DNA from: Sphingobium sp. AS12
Lineage (GTDB): Bacteria; Pseudomonadota; Alphaproteobacteria; Sphingomonadales; Sphingomonadaceae
Length of the DNA stretch: 64,000 bases
Direction: 5' to 3'
Assembly: GCF_019097845.1 (NCBI RefSeq)
Contig: NZ_JAHRGM010000046.1
Location: 265,084-329,083, forward strand
Below the pieces are notes generated by a model that was not told where the DNA came from, searched no databases, and saw nothing but the letters and a program-made list of their open reading frames with translations. Positions 27,036 to 35,051 of the stretch are shown here, piece after piece. Position numbers and translations under genes: made by a program. How positions within the stretch are numbered: the stretch's first letter is position 1; each line of letters begins with the position of its first letter.

Positions 27036-28108
27036 TGAACACCGCGCAGACCATAGCCGCGATCGCAGGGGTGGAATTGCTCCGACTGATCCGGTCGCCG
27101 ACCAGCTTCACTCTGTTGCTGGTCGTTCCCGCCTTGCAACTCCTGCTGTTCGGTCATGCCGTTCGCCCGACCGCGGATCAGGTGAAGCTCGCCGTCGCCG
27201 GTCCGGCGGCGTCGCAGGATCGCATCCTGCGACTCACTGGCGCAGCGGGACTCAAGGTTGTTGCCCACCACCTTCCGCCAGGCAGCGCCGAGGCGATGGT
27301 TCGCAGCGGTCGCGCATCGGTGGCGGTCGAACTGCCCACTGGCCCTTTTGCGCCGGTTCGCACGGTGATCGACGCGAGCGAACCCGGCCTTACCGCCAAG
27401 GCCGAATCTCAGATTCAGGCGATCTATTGGCAAGCGCTCGCCGAAAGAAATGATGTCGCCGATTACGGACCTCGGTTGCACATCGAGCGGTTGTTCAATC
27501 CCGGCGAAAGGTCGGACTGGGCTTTCCTGCCGGCGCTGACCGGCACCATCATGATGATAAGCATGCTGATGCTGGGCACGCTAAGCATGGCACGCGAACG
27601 CGAACTCGGAACCTGGGAAGCACTGATCGCCATGCCGGTGAACCGCGGCGAACTGCTGGCGGGCAAGATCGCTCCGCTCGTTGTCATCGGTTCGGCGCAG
27701 GGGGTAATCGTGCTCGCGCTAAGCGCCGGCATTTTTCAGTTGCCGCTGCGCGGCAGCATTTTCGCGCTCGTCGCGCTCATGCCGATCTTCGCAGCGGCGC
27801 ACCTCGTGCTGGGATATGCGCTGGCGTCTCGCGCCCGCACCCAACTGGCGGCGCTTCAGGGAGCGGTCGCCTTCTATCTTCCGGCGATGCTGTTGTCGGG
27901 TTTCCTCTATCCGTTCGAGACCCTGCCGCCCTGGGCGCAGGCATTGGGCAGGATATTCCCTCTGACCCACTTTGTCCGTGCGTCACGCGACGCGACGCTG
28001 CGGGGCGCGGATGCCGGCACGGTGCTCCTCCACGGGTCGCCGATCGCTCTATTCTTGGGCGCGGCCCTCATGCTGGCGTTCGCTCAACATCGCGCTCGGC
28101 TCGATTGA
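27035..28108 (+). CDS. ABC-2 type transporter permease
   Basis: One N-terminal membrane helix (LLLVVPALQLLLFGHAV), a periplasmic domain of about 140 residues, then five helices with the ABC-2 signature around GTLSMARERELGTWEALIAM and LSGFLYPFETLPPWAQALG. This matches YhhJ/YbhR-type export permeases. The ATG at 27035 overlaps the ATPase stop (TGATG). It closes the four-gene operon; a SigF-type promoter follows 8 bp after its stop. Confidence 0.85.
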   Translation: MNTAQTIAAIAGVELLRLIRSPTSFTLLLVVPALQLLLFGHAVRPTADQVKLAVAGPAASQDRILRLTGAAGLKVVAHHLPPGSAEAMVRSGRASVAVELPTGPFAPVRTVIDASEPGLTAKAESQIQAIYWQALAERNDVADYGPRLHIERLFNPGERSDWAFLPALTGTIMMISMLMLGTLSMARERELGTWEALIAMPVNRGELLAGKIAPLVVIGSAQGVIVLALSAGIFQLPLRGSIFALVALMPIFAAAHLVLGYALASRARTQLAALQGAVAFYLPAMLLSGFLYPFETLPPWAQALGRIFPLTHFVRASRDATLRGADAGTVLLHGSPIALFLGAALMLAFAQHRARLD

Positions 28109-28115
28109 GCGCGCT

Positions 28116-28141
28116 GTAACGACAGGAGCAGTTTGCGCGAA
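28116..28141 (+). promoter_or_regulatory. SigF-type promoter for the thioredoxin-like/CcdA unit
   Basis: GTAACG, 16 nt, CGAA. One base differs from the GTAACC-N16-CGAA pattern shared by the other sites of this island. It lies 65 bp before the thioredoxin-like start. Confidence 0.65.
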
Positions 28142-28205
28142 CTCCCTTGCGAACACCGCTTTCCCGATCGGCGCCGGTCATCGGGGATCAACACCGGAGA
28201 TCGCC

Positions 28206-28595
28206 ATGTCACGGTTTAGTCTGTCCGCGCTGCTTCCCGTCGCAATGCTCGCCGCCGCGCCCGCTTACGCGGCCGAGTTCCGCGATTTCGATCAGGCTTC
28301 GTTCGCTGCCGCCCAGGCGCAAGGGCGACCGATCCTGATCGACGTTCACGCCTGGTGGTGCCCGGTCTGCGCTTCGCAGGCCCGCACCATCAAGCGGACG
28401 GTCACGGCGCGCGAATATGACCGGCTGATCGTGTTTCGGATCAACTACGACAAGCAGAAGCCGCTTTGGCGGAGTTTCGGCGTCCGAAAGCAGGCGACCC
28501 TTATCGCCTATCGCGGCCGGCAGGAGATCGGGCGGATCGAGTTTATGACCGACAAGGAGAAGATCGCCGCTCTGCTCGCTTCGATGGTGAGTTGA
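28206..28595 (+). CDS. Periplasmic thioredoxin-like protein, CPVC motif
   Basis: A 129-aa protein with a signal peptide (ends AYAA) and a thioredoxin fold: ILIDVHAWWCPVCASQA (Cys52-Cys55) and ATLIAYRGRQEIGRI, where the cis-Pro position is taken by Thr-Leu. It resembles the paralogue at 33655. It would pass electrons or reduce oxidised periplasmic thiols. The CcdA-type membrane protein 50 bp downstream is the natural electron donor. The gene is preceded by a SigF-type promoter. Confidence 0.85.
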   Translation: MSRFSLSALLPVAMLAAAPAYAAEFRDFDQASFAAAQAQGRPILIDVHAWWCPVCASQARTIKRTVTAREYDRLIVFRINYDKQKPLWRSFGVRKQATLIAYRGRQEIGRIEFMTDKEKIAALLASMVS

Positions 28596-28644
28596 TGCAT
28601 CCGTATTTCCATTGGCCGTTGGCAATGCCCGTGCAGGCGCGATC

Positions 28645-29370
28645 ATGAGCGACGCACTGAGCCCCGTTCTGGCTTTCGCGGCCGGTGCGCTGACCATCCT
28701 GTCGCCCTGTGTCCTGCCGCTCGTTCCCATCGTCCTTGGTAGTGCCGCGCAGAAGCACCGCTTCGGGCCGTTCGCGCTTGCGGTCGGACTTGTCGTCTCG
28801 TTCACCATCACGGGCTTCGTCGTCGCCGCGTTCGGCGAAGCCCTGGGCCTGGACGGCGAGATCGTTCGGGTGGTTGGAGCGGTCCTGCTGCTGTTGATCG
28901 GCCTGGTTCTCCTGGTTCCACAATTCCAGATCGTGACCGAGCGCGCCGCTGGGCCACTTGCGAGCTGGGCGGCTGGGCATCAGGCCGGGCTGGAACGGTT
29001 CGGACTGGCGGGCCAGGCAGGGATCGGACTGTTGCTCGGCCTGGTCTGGAGCCCCTGTGTCGGGCCGACATTGGGTGCGGCAACCGTGCTGGCGGCCCAG
29101 GGCCAGGATCTCGCCGAAGTCGCTTTGGTCATGGCCGCGTTCGGGCTCGGTATCGCGAGCATGTTATTGGCGCTCGCTTTGGCAACACGCGGGATGATCG
29201 CGCGTTGGCGCGGTCGGTTGCTGCGCGTGGGCGGCGGCGGAAAGAAAGTGCTGGGGGTGCTTGCAATTGCGGTGGGATTGCTTGTTGTGACCGGCACCGA
29301 CCGGATCGTCGAGGGCCTGGTGGTCAGTGCCTCGCCCGATTGGCTGAACGATCTCACCACGTCCCTCTGA
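28645..29370 (+). CDS. CcdA/DsbD-type membrane electron carrier
   Basis: A 241-aa protein with six hydrophobic segments. The paired cysteines in ALTILSPCVLPLVPIVLG and LVWSPCVGPTLGAATV are the redox pair that moves electrons from cytosolic thioredoxin across the inner membrane. It follows the periplasmic thioredoxin-like gene in the same direction and would keep it reduced. An alternative upstream start has no support. Confidence 0.9.
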   Translation: MSDALSPVLAFAAGALTILSPCVLPLVPIVLGSAAQKHRFGPFALAVGLVVSFTITGFVVAAFGEALGLDGEIVRVVGAVLLLLIGLVLLVPQFQIVTERAAGPLASWAAGHQAGLERFGLAGQAGIGLLLGLVWSPCVGPTLGAATVLAAQGQDLAEVALVMAAFGLGIASMLLALALATRGMIARWRGRLLRVGGGGKKVLGVLAIAVGLLVVTGTDRIVEGLVVSASPDWLNDLTTSL

Positions 29371-29576
29371 AGGCCATGCGACCAAGCTCGTTTGGTGAGC
29401 TGACAACAGAGCCGCCGGGAGATCGATTCCGGCGGCCCAAGAGCAAGGTCAACCATCTGGTCCGCTCACGCAGGCAATTTGTCAGCCAAGGCATTCCTAG
29501 GCGTCGCGAGACCGATACCGCTCGATTCGTCGGTAGTCAGCACGCGCTTGTCGGATATATCCACGATCGCGCCTGC

Positions 29577-30281
29577 TTAACCCGCCGGCGGATAGTTTGA
29601 CGGGAACAGCGCCCTGCGGGTTTCCTCGTCATAGTCCTTTTTGAAGACGTGACCGGCGCCAACCTGTCGTGCGCGCGTGACCGCGGGGCGACCGTCGATC
29701 ATGTCGAACCACCGCTTGATATTCGGATATGTTGCCAGCGGCTCGTCCGATCCCGGTAGCACGAAGGTTGCGCGGTCGATCCAACCCCAGGCGGCCATGT
29801 CGGCGATCGTGAAACCGTCGCCCACGATGAACGCGCGGCCGATCAAATGCTCGTCGAGCACCTGGTAGTGGCGTTCGGCCTCGCGCCGGTAGCGATTGAC
29901 GGCGTAGCCGACGTCGGGCGCCATGCGCTGGAAATGCACCGCCTGGCCGGAAAAGGGGCCAAGCCCGGAGGCGACAAAGAACAGCCACGAAAGCAGCTCG
30001 GGGCGGTCCTTATCCGAACCGAGAAACCGGCCGGTCTTCTCGGCGAGATACAGAAGGATCGCGTTCGAATCGAATATGCGCGTTTCACCTTCACCGCCGG
30101 GCCATTCAGTATCGACGATGGCGGGCACCTTGCCGTTGGGGTTGATCGCCCGGAATCCGGGCTGATGCTGCTCGCCCTTGCTCGTATCGACGGGCACCAG
30201 CTCATAGTCGAGGCCGGCTTCCTCAAGGAAAAGCGCGATCTTCGCCGGATTGGGCGTGGGGTGGAAGTAGAAGCGGATCAT
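29577..30281 (-). CDS. Glutathione S-transferase family protein
   Basis: The N-terminal thioredoxin-like GST domain reads MIRFYFHPTPNPAKIALFLE with the glutathione-binding NGKVPAIVD and D-S-N-AILLYLA motifs. The all-helical C-terminal domain holds GDGFTIADMAAWGWID. It resembles the YfcG/YghU class that acts on disulfides with glutathione. It is the last gene of the bufB-bufC unit, its start overlapping bufC by 59 bp, so it belongs to the same SigF-controlled transcript. Confidence 0.85.
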   Translation of the reverse strand: MIRFYFHPTPNPAKIALFLEEAGLDYELVPVDTSKGEQHQPGFRAINPNGKVPAIVDTEWPGGEGETRIFDSNAILLYLAEKTGRFLGSDKDRPELLSWLFFVASGLGPFSGQAVHFQRMAPDVGYAVNRYRREAERHYQVLDEHLIGRAFIVGDGFTIADMAAWGWIDRATFVLPGSDEPLATYPNIKRWFDMIDGRPAVTRARQVGAGHVFKKDYDEETRRALFPSNYPPAG

Positions 30282-31116
30282 GCGATTGGCCTTTTCTGGA
30301 TGCGGAAGCTACGGAGTCCGAACATTGTACCGGAGAGGGTTGGCTCCCTCTCCGGTCCCTTGGTGCGACCCGAGGGAAACCGGCAATCATTTGATCCTCA
30401 AGCCAGGAACGCAGATAAAGCCCAGCCGCTTCAACCGTGTCCGCCATGTCGCTTTCCCTGGCGAGTTGATCGCAAAGGCTCGCGAAACTCGCACCCGAGA
30501 TGACTATCTCAATCGCGCAGCGCTCCCCAGCTTCGATCGTGGCGAAATGAGGTTGCAGGCCGATGCGCCATACGCGCACCCAGCCCGGCGCGGGGAGCAG
30601 TTCGGCCGGTGGGACGTCTTCCTCGGCGACGATCGCGTTCCATATCGCGCCACAATTGGTCTGGACGGGCAGCAGCGACAGAGTGGGGACGAATTGGATT
30701 CCGGCATTGTCCCAATCGACTTCGCTCAGCCGGGCCGCGTCGAAAGCCTCTGCATCCGGCCCGTCGAAGGCGCGTCGCAACGCCCAGTCGAGCGCCGCGA
30801 TCTCGGCGACTTCCGGGTCATCGGGATAGATGTCCGCGAGAGTATCGCCGAATCCCAACCCATAGTCGTTCAGTGTCCAGCTCTCCGGGGGATGAGCGGC
30901 GATATGATGACGCGCTGCCGCGTCGAAGGCAGCGTCGCCAAGCCAGGCCCACAATCGTTCGTAGCTGTCCTTGAGACACGCGGCGAGCTGGGCGCCGTAA
31001 GCGTTGCGGTAAACATCCAGGCCAGGCTTGCCGGCGGCAGCGATCGCGCGCGAAATATCATCCGGCTCATCGACCAGATAGCCAATGAAATCGCGCTGGA
31101 GGTCGAGCAAGCTCAT
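30223..31116 (-). CDS. bufC: BufC-like MNIO partner protein (DUF2063), first copy
   Basis: DUF2063 proteins deliver the precursor peptide to the MNIO enzyme. LLDLQRDFIGYLVDEPDD, DVYRNAYGAQLAACLKDSYERLWAWLG and ALDWALRRAFDGPDAE follow the family pattern. The ATG overlaps the bufB stop (ATGA). The C-terminal 35 residues after IAGFP are read through into the start of the GST gene and look non-domain. No DUF2282 precursor lies beside this pair, unlike the copy at 40.5-42.3 kb. Confidence 0.8.
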   Translation of the reverse strand: MSLLDLQRDFIGYLVDEPDDISRAIAAAGKPGLDVYRNAYGAQLAACLKDSYERLWAWLGDAAFDAAARHHIAAHPPESWTLNDYGLGFGDTLADIYPDDPEVAEIAALDWALRRAFDGPDAEAFDAARLSEVDWDNAGIQFVPTLSLLPVQTNCGAIWNAIVAEEDVPPAELLPAPGWVRVWRIGLQPHFATIEAGERCAIEIVISGASFASLCDQLARESDMADTVEAAGLYLRSWLEDQMIAGFPRVAPRDRRGSQPSPVQCSDSVASASRKGQSHDPLLLPPHAQSGEDRAFP

Positions 31117-31955
31117 GCCGCCGCCGCCATCGACCGGGTGACAACGGAACGAGCCTGATCGAGTTCGGCAAGCAACTCGCCGAGCGGCGGGATGTTGTCG
31201 TCGCGCTCGATCATCGTCGCTACCGGGCCAAGCTGCGGGTAGAGGCGGCCGAACAAATCCCAAACGGGATCACACACCGGTTGGTCGTGGGTGTCGATCA
31301 ACCGCTCGCGCCCCTGGCTGTGGCCGGCAAGGTGAATCTGGCGGACACGCTCGATCGGCACGCCGGCGAGATAGTCCAGAGGATCGAAGCCGTTGTTGGA
31401 GCCGCTCACATAAATGTTGTTAACATCGAGCAGGAGGAAGCAGCCCGTGCGCCGCGTCATTTCGGTAAGGAACGCCCATTCGGTCATCTGATCCCGGGCG
31501 AACGTGAGATAGGTCGAAGGATTCTCGATCACGAGGGGCCGCTCGAGCACGTCCTGGGCGTGCCGGATGTTGGCGCAAACGGCGTCGAGCGATTCCTCTG
31601 TGAACGGGAGCGGCAGGAGATCGTGCGAGTTGCGATGCGCGATGCGCGACCAACTCAGATGGTCCGAGACCCATAGGGGCCGCACACGATCCGCCAAAAC
31701 CTTCAGTCGCAGCAGATAGTCATCGCGGAGGCCGTCAGCAGAGCCGAGCGACATTGACACGCCATGCATCGCCACCGGCCATCGTTCGCGCACCCGATCA
31801 AGCACGTAGAGCGGCCGGCCACCCGCGACCATGAAGTTCTCGGAAATGATCTCGACGAAATCGACCGGAACGGTCTCGTCAAGAAAGTGCTGGAAATGCG
31901 GAATCCGCAAGCCAAGCCCAAAGCCCTGAAAAGACACCTCTCCGTCATTCAGCAT
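31113..31955 (-). CDS. bufB: MNIO (DUF692) RiPP-modifying enzyme, first copy
   Basis: DUF692 proteins are non-heme multi-iron TIM-barrel oxygenases that convert cysteines of peptide precursors, in bufferins to copper-binding thiooxazoles. Family motifs are present: GLGLRIPHF, VDFVEIISENFM, AMHGVSMSLG, VSDHLSW, VIENPSTYL, LLLDVNNIYVSGSNN, IHLAGHS and DTHD, giving the His/Asp/Glu iron ligands. Start 31955 lies 50 bp after a perfect SigF-type promoter. It heads the unit bufB-bufC-GST. Its precursor is not adjacent; BufA2 is a candidate. Confidence 0.88.
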   Translation of the reverse strand: MLNDGEVSFQGFGLGLRIPHFQHFLDETVPVDFVEIISENFMVAGGRPLYVLDRVRERWPVAMHGVSMSLGSADGLRDDYLLRLKVLADRVRPLWVSDHLSWSRIAHRNSHDLLPLPFTEESLDAVCANIRHAQDVLERPLVIENPSTYLTFARDQMTEWAFLTEMTRRTGCFLLLDVNNIYVSGSNNGFDPLDYLAGVPIERVRQIHLAGHSQGRERLIDTHDQPVCDPVWDLFGRLYPQLGPVATMIERDDNIPPLGELLAELDQARSVVTRSMAAAA

Positions 31956-32004
31956 CGCCAACTCCGTCGCGGCGCGTCGGGGAATGCCCGGCACCGTTTT
32001 CGAG

Positions 32005-32030
32005 TTCGTGGCACATGCCGCTTGGGTTAC
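32005..32030 (-). promoter_or_regulatory. SigF-type promoter for bufB-bufC-GST
   Basis: On the minus strand: GTAACC (32030-32025), 16 nt, CGAA (32008-32005). A perfect match to the island's pattern, 50 bp before the bufB start. Confidence 0.8.
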
Positions 32031-32051
32031 AGACAAACCTGGAAAACCATT

Positions 32052-32699
32052 CTACCAGCGCAGCAGCCGTGGCCCCGCGACGGCGCCGGCGAAACCGGAT
32101 GCGGCAAGGCCGAGCGAATACCAGAGCATGACAAAGCCGGGCGAGCTTTCGGCGCAATGCAGCCCGTATATGGTCGCCCCGGTGGCGCCGGCGACAAGCC
32201 CGGCGGTCGCTCCGGCTGCGCGCAGACGGGTTGGCGCGAGACGCGACAAAGCGAACATCAAGCCCGCGTACACAGGCGCGGCGAACGTGACTACATAGAC
32301 CGGGCATTGCCGCCAGCTTGCACCCATCCAAAAGCTCGTCTCCGAGCTCTTCGGCGTGATCGCCAGATGCAATATGGTGACTAGGACAAGCAGAACGAGA
32401 GGCGGCGCAAGGATCTGCAGCCATTGGGGTTCCTCGGCATCCGGCCGGCCAAGCAGGTCGAGCGCCGTGAAGCTGATCCATGCGACCGAAAGGGTGTAGA
32501 ATGCCTTGATCCAGAACGCCGTGGTCAGTAGTGCCGGGACGATGTCCTGACGCACGCCCAAGGAAGGCCAAAGGAGAAGCCCGGCAAGCGCGGTCGCTCC
32601 GCCGAGAAGCCATCCGCGTCGCAGCGTCGCGGTAGAGGCACCCGCTTCCACTGGCCGCAGATCGCGGGCAAGTTTGGCAATCAATGCTTCGGTATTCAT
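32052..32699 (-). CDS. nrsF: NrsF-like (DUF1109) anti-sigma factor, orphan copy
   Basis: NrsF holds SigF inactive at the inner membrane. The 215-aa protein has six hydrophobic segments, an N-terminal ALIAKLARDLRPVEAG like other NrsF proteins, and two Cys at 132 (SWRQCPVY) and 182 (GLHCAESS). The NrsF next to sigF has the same pair at 130 and 180. No sigma gene lies next to this copy. It has its own SigF-type promoter at 32780-32755. It may add a second sensing input for the same sigma factor. Confidence 0.85.
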   Translation of the reverse strand: MNTEALIAKLARDLRPVEAGASTATLRRGWLLGGATALAGLLLWPSLGVRQDIVPALLTTAFWIKAFYTLSVAWISFTALDLLGRPDAEEPQWLQILAPPLVLLVLVTILHLAITPKSSETSFWMGASWRQCPVYVVTFAAPVYAGLMFALSRLAPTRLRAAGATAGLVAGATGATIYGLHCAESSPGFVMLWYSLGLAASGFAGAVAGPRLLRW

Positions 32700-32754
32700 C
32701 ACATGCTCCGTCGGCGCTCGACGGACGGGCCTCCACGCCGCGAGCTTATATCCA

Positions 32755-32780
32755 TTCGCTATGCGCGTTGGATTGGTTAC
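32755..32780 (-). promoter_or_regulatory. SigF-type promoter for the orphan nrsF
   Basis: Minus strand GTAACC (32780-32775), 16 nt, CGAA (32758-32755). It is back-to-back with the promoter of the DUF1223 gene, with only 15 bp between the two GTAACC boxes. Confidence 0.8.
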
Positions 32781-32795
32781 GAATCGTCGGCGGCT

Positions 32796-32821
32796 GTAAC
32801 CGTCCAGCCAGCCAGTCCGAA
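32796..32821 (+). promoter_or_regulatory. SigF-type promoter for the DUF1223 gene
   Basis: GTAACC (32796-32801), 16 nt, CGAA (32818-32821), 38 bp before the ATG. It is divergent from the orphan nrsF promoter. Confidence 0.8.
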
Positions 32822-32859
32822 CTTCCAATGCCGTCGAACGAAGGCTTGGGAGACATGCG

Positions 32860-33579
32860 ATGCGAACGATCGTGATTTCTGTGGCATTCGCTGTCGCAGC
32901 AGGCGGGGGTCTGTTTTCGCTGCAAAGCGATCGGGGCTCGGCCGAACCGCTTTCGCGCGGCACCGGCAGGCCGGTGCTCGTCGAACTCTATCAGAGTCAG
33001 GGCTGTTCGAGCTGCCCCCCGGCCAATGCCAATATCAACGCGATCGCCGACCGGCCCGATGTGATCGCGCTGTCGTTTGCTGTTACCTATTGGGACTATC
33101 TCGGCTGGAGGGACAGTTTCGCAAAGCAGCAATTTACCCAGCGCCAGTGGGACTATGCTCGCTACAATCATCTGCCAAATGTGGCGACGCCGCAGGTTTG
33201 GATTAACGGTCGGACCACGATCGTAGGCAACAACCGGAGCCAGCTCGAAACCGCCATTCGCGTGGCGAACGATCCCGGCCCGGCCTTGTCGATCAACGCG
33301 GGCAAGATCTCGGTCGGCGCGGGACGCGCCCCGGCCAGCGGCGCCGATGTCTGGATGGCCCGGTTCGACCCGCGCACGATCGCCGTGCCGATCCGCGCGG
33401 GAGAAAATGGCGGGCGCACGCTGCCGCACCGAAACATCGTGCGACAGCTCGTGAAGATCGGCCATTGGTCGGGCAGCGGCGCCACATTCGACCTTCCGGG
33501 CGGACAACAGGGCCTGTCGACTACCGTATTCCTTCAGGCGGGGACTGGTGGGCCAGTGATCGCGGCTGCGAGATCATAA
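32860..33579 (+). CDS. Periplasmic DUF1223 protein (thioredoxin-like fold)
   Basis: A 239-aa exported protein. VLVELYQSQGCSSCPPANAN with Cys49 and Cys52, followed by AVTYWDYLGWRDSFAKQQFT and TPQVWINGR, is the DUF1223 signature. The fold is thioredoxin-like with a CxxC that could be redox-active or bind metal. The first 28 residues form a hydrophobic signal. A SigF-type promoter sits directly upstream. The exact reaction is not known to me. Confidence 0.85.
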   Translation: MRTIVISVAFAVAAGGGLFSLQSDRGSAEPLSRGTGRPVLVELYQSQGCSSCPPANANINAIADRPDVIALSFAVTYWDYLGWRDSFAKQQFTQRQWDYARYNHLPNVATPQVWINGRTTIVGNNRSQLETAIRVANDPGPALSINAGKISVGAGRAPASGADVWMARFDPRTIAVPIRAGENGGRTLPHRNIVRQLVKIGHWSGSGATFDLPGGQQGLSTTVFLQAGTGGPVIAAARS

Positions 33580-33588
33580 CGCGCTAAT

Positions 33589-33614
33589 GTAACCGCCTGT
33601 GCGCCTGGACCGAA
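33589..33614 (+). promoter_or_regulatory. SigF-type promoter for the second thioredoxin-like gene
   Basis: GTAACC (33589-33594), 16 nt, CGAA (33611-33614), 40 bp before the ATG at 33655. It lies 10 bp after the DUF1223 stop, showing an independent promoter inside a same-direction array. Confidence 0.8.
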
Positions 33615-33654
33615 TGAGAGGGTGAGCGCCCAGCATCAAAGAAAGTGAGCATAG

Positions 33655-34041
33655 ATGACTCTTGTCCGACTTCTCCCTCTTGCCGTCGTCGCAGTGATCG
33701 CGGCGCCAGCCGAGGCGCAGCCGGTTCGGCCTTTTAGCATGGCTGCACTCAAAGCAGCGCAGGCGGCCGGAAAGCCCGTGCTCGTCGACGTCCATGCGCC
33801 CTGGTGCCCGACCTGCCGTGCGCAGGCCCCGACGATCGACAGCCTGGCGACCGATCCGGCCTATCAGTCGCTGACCATCCTGCGGCTCGACTATGACCAC
33901 CAAACCGCAGAGAAGAAGGCACTGGGCGTCAGGATGCAGAGCACTCTCATCGCCTACAAGGGACGAACGGAAGTGGGGCGCATCGTTGGTGTCACCGACC
34001 CCGCACAACTCCGGGCGTTCGCGGCGACCGCGCTCAAATAG
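33655..34041 (+). CDS. Periplasmic thioredoxin-like protein, CPTC motif
   Basis: A 128-aa exported thioredoxin: signal peptide ending AEAQ, then PVLVDVHAPWCPTCRAQAPT (Cys51-Cys54) and STLIAYKGRTEVGRIVG. It is a close relative of the CPVC protein at 28206 in length and layout, so an old duplication is likely. The metalloprotease gene starts 2 bp after its stop and shares the transcript. Confidence 0.88.
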   Translation: MTLVRLLPLAVVAVIAAPAEAQPVRPFSMAALKAAQAAGKPVLVDVHAPWCPTCRAQAPTIDSLATDPAYQSLTILRLDYDHQTAEKKALGVRMQSTLIAYKGRTEVGRIVGVTDPAQLRAFAATALK

Positions 34042-34043
34042 GC

Positions 34044-35021
34044 ATGATGCCGGGCCTCGATCGTCGCGGCATGATCCTTGGTCTGGGCGCAGCGGCGGTT
34101 GCGCTGACGACGGTCGCCGGGGCCATCGGGATACCCTCCTATGACGACCCCGACGATATGTATGCCGCGCTGCGCGCGCAACCGGCCCTGTCTCTGGCCG
34201 AGCGCGGAGGAACAATTCGGCTGGTCTTCGCTGACGGCGCTCCGCTGCTCGATCGCGAGCGGGTGACGGCATGGGTTCGGCGCGCGGCGACGGCGGTAAC
34301 GGCCTATTTCGACCGCTTCCCGGTGCGGGACTATGGCTTGCTGGTCATCGCGCAGCGCGGTGATCGCGTCGGCCATGCCACGACCTTCGGCTATGCCGGC
34401 TCGGCAACCCGCATCCATGTCGGCACGGACGCGACGGAGCAGGCGTTCGCAGAAGACTGGGTTCTCATTCACGAGATGGCGCATACCGCACTTCCCGACT
34501 TGCCGCGCCGCGCGCTGTGGCTTCAGGAGGGCAACGCCACCTATGTCGAGCCGATTGCCCGAGCGCTTGCCCGACAGATTCCCGCGTCTGAAGTTTGGCG
34601 GCAGGCGGTTCTCGGGATGCCGAAAGGCGAGCCGGGGCCCGCAGATGCGGGAATGGACGGAACGCACGCCTGGGGGCGCCTTTATTGGGGCGGGGCGACG
34701 TTCTGGCTGCTGGCGGAGATCGCGGTCGACCAGGCGAGCAAGGGCACGCGCTCGCTTCGCGACGCACTGCGGCGGATCAACCGGGAGAGCGGCGGCAACA
34801 TCGTGGATTGGACGGCTGAGCAGATGATGGCGGTCGGCGACGCGGCGATCGGGCAGAACATTCTGAGCGGCCTCTACGCAAGGTTCGCCGAGACCCGCAT
34901 CGCGACCGACTTACCCGAATTGTTTGACCGCCTGGGCATCCGGTTGGACGCATCGGGCGGGTTGCGCTTCGATGATATGGCGCCGCTGGCCGACCTGCGA
35001 CGGCGTATCACCGCCGCGTAG
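34044..35021 (+). CDS. Exported gluzincin-type zinc metallopeptidase
   Basis: A 325-aa protein. Twin-arginine-like DRRGMILGLGAAAVALTTVAG at the N-terminus suggests export. The zinc site is clear: HEMAH at 143-147 and the third ligand Glu162 in LWLQEGNATYVE, the gluzincin spacing. The C-terminal helical part contains WGRLYWGGATFWLLAEIAVD as in M1-like peptidases. Coupled to a thioredoxin under a SigF promoter, it may clear damaged envelope proteins; that role is inference. Confidence 0.75.
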   Translation: MMPGLDRRGMILGLGAAAVALTTVAGAIGIPSYDDPDDMYAALRAQPALSLAERGGTIRLVFADGAPLLDRERVTAWVRRAATAVTAYFDRFPVRDYGLLVIAQRGDRVGHATTFGYAGSATRIHVGTDATEQAFAEDWVLIHEMAHTALPDLPRRALWLQEGNATYVEPIARALARQIPASEVWRQAVLGMPKGEPGPADAGMDGTHAWGRLYWGGATFWLLAEIAVDQASKGTRSLRDALRRINRESGGNIVDWTAEQMMAVGDAAIGQNILSGLYARFAETRIATDLPELFDRLGIRLDASGGLRFDDMAPLADLRRRITAA

Positions 35022-35051
35022 CGGGATCAGCGTCGCAGTGCGGAGACAAGC

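Noticed and set aside
24552..28108. Aryl-polyene or dialkylresorcinol biosynthesis cluster
   Set aside because: A KASIII-like enzyme is present, but ACP, ketoreductase, dehydratase, aromatase and acyltransferase genes are missing. The product is left open.
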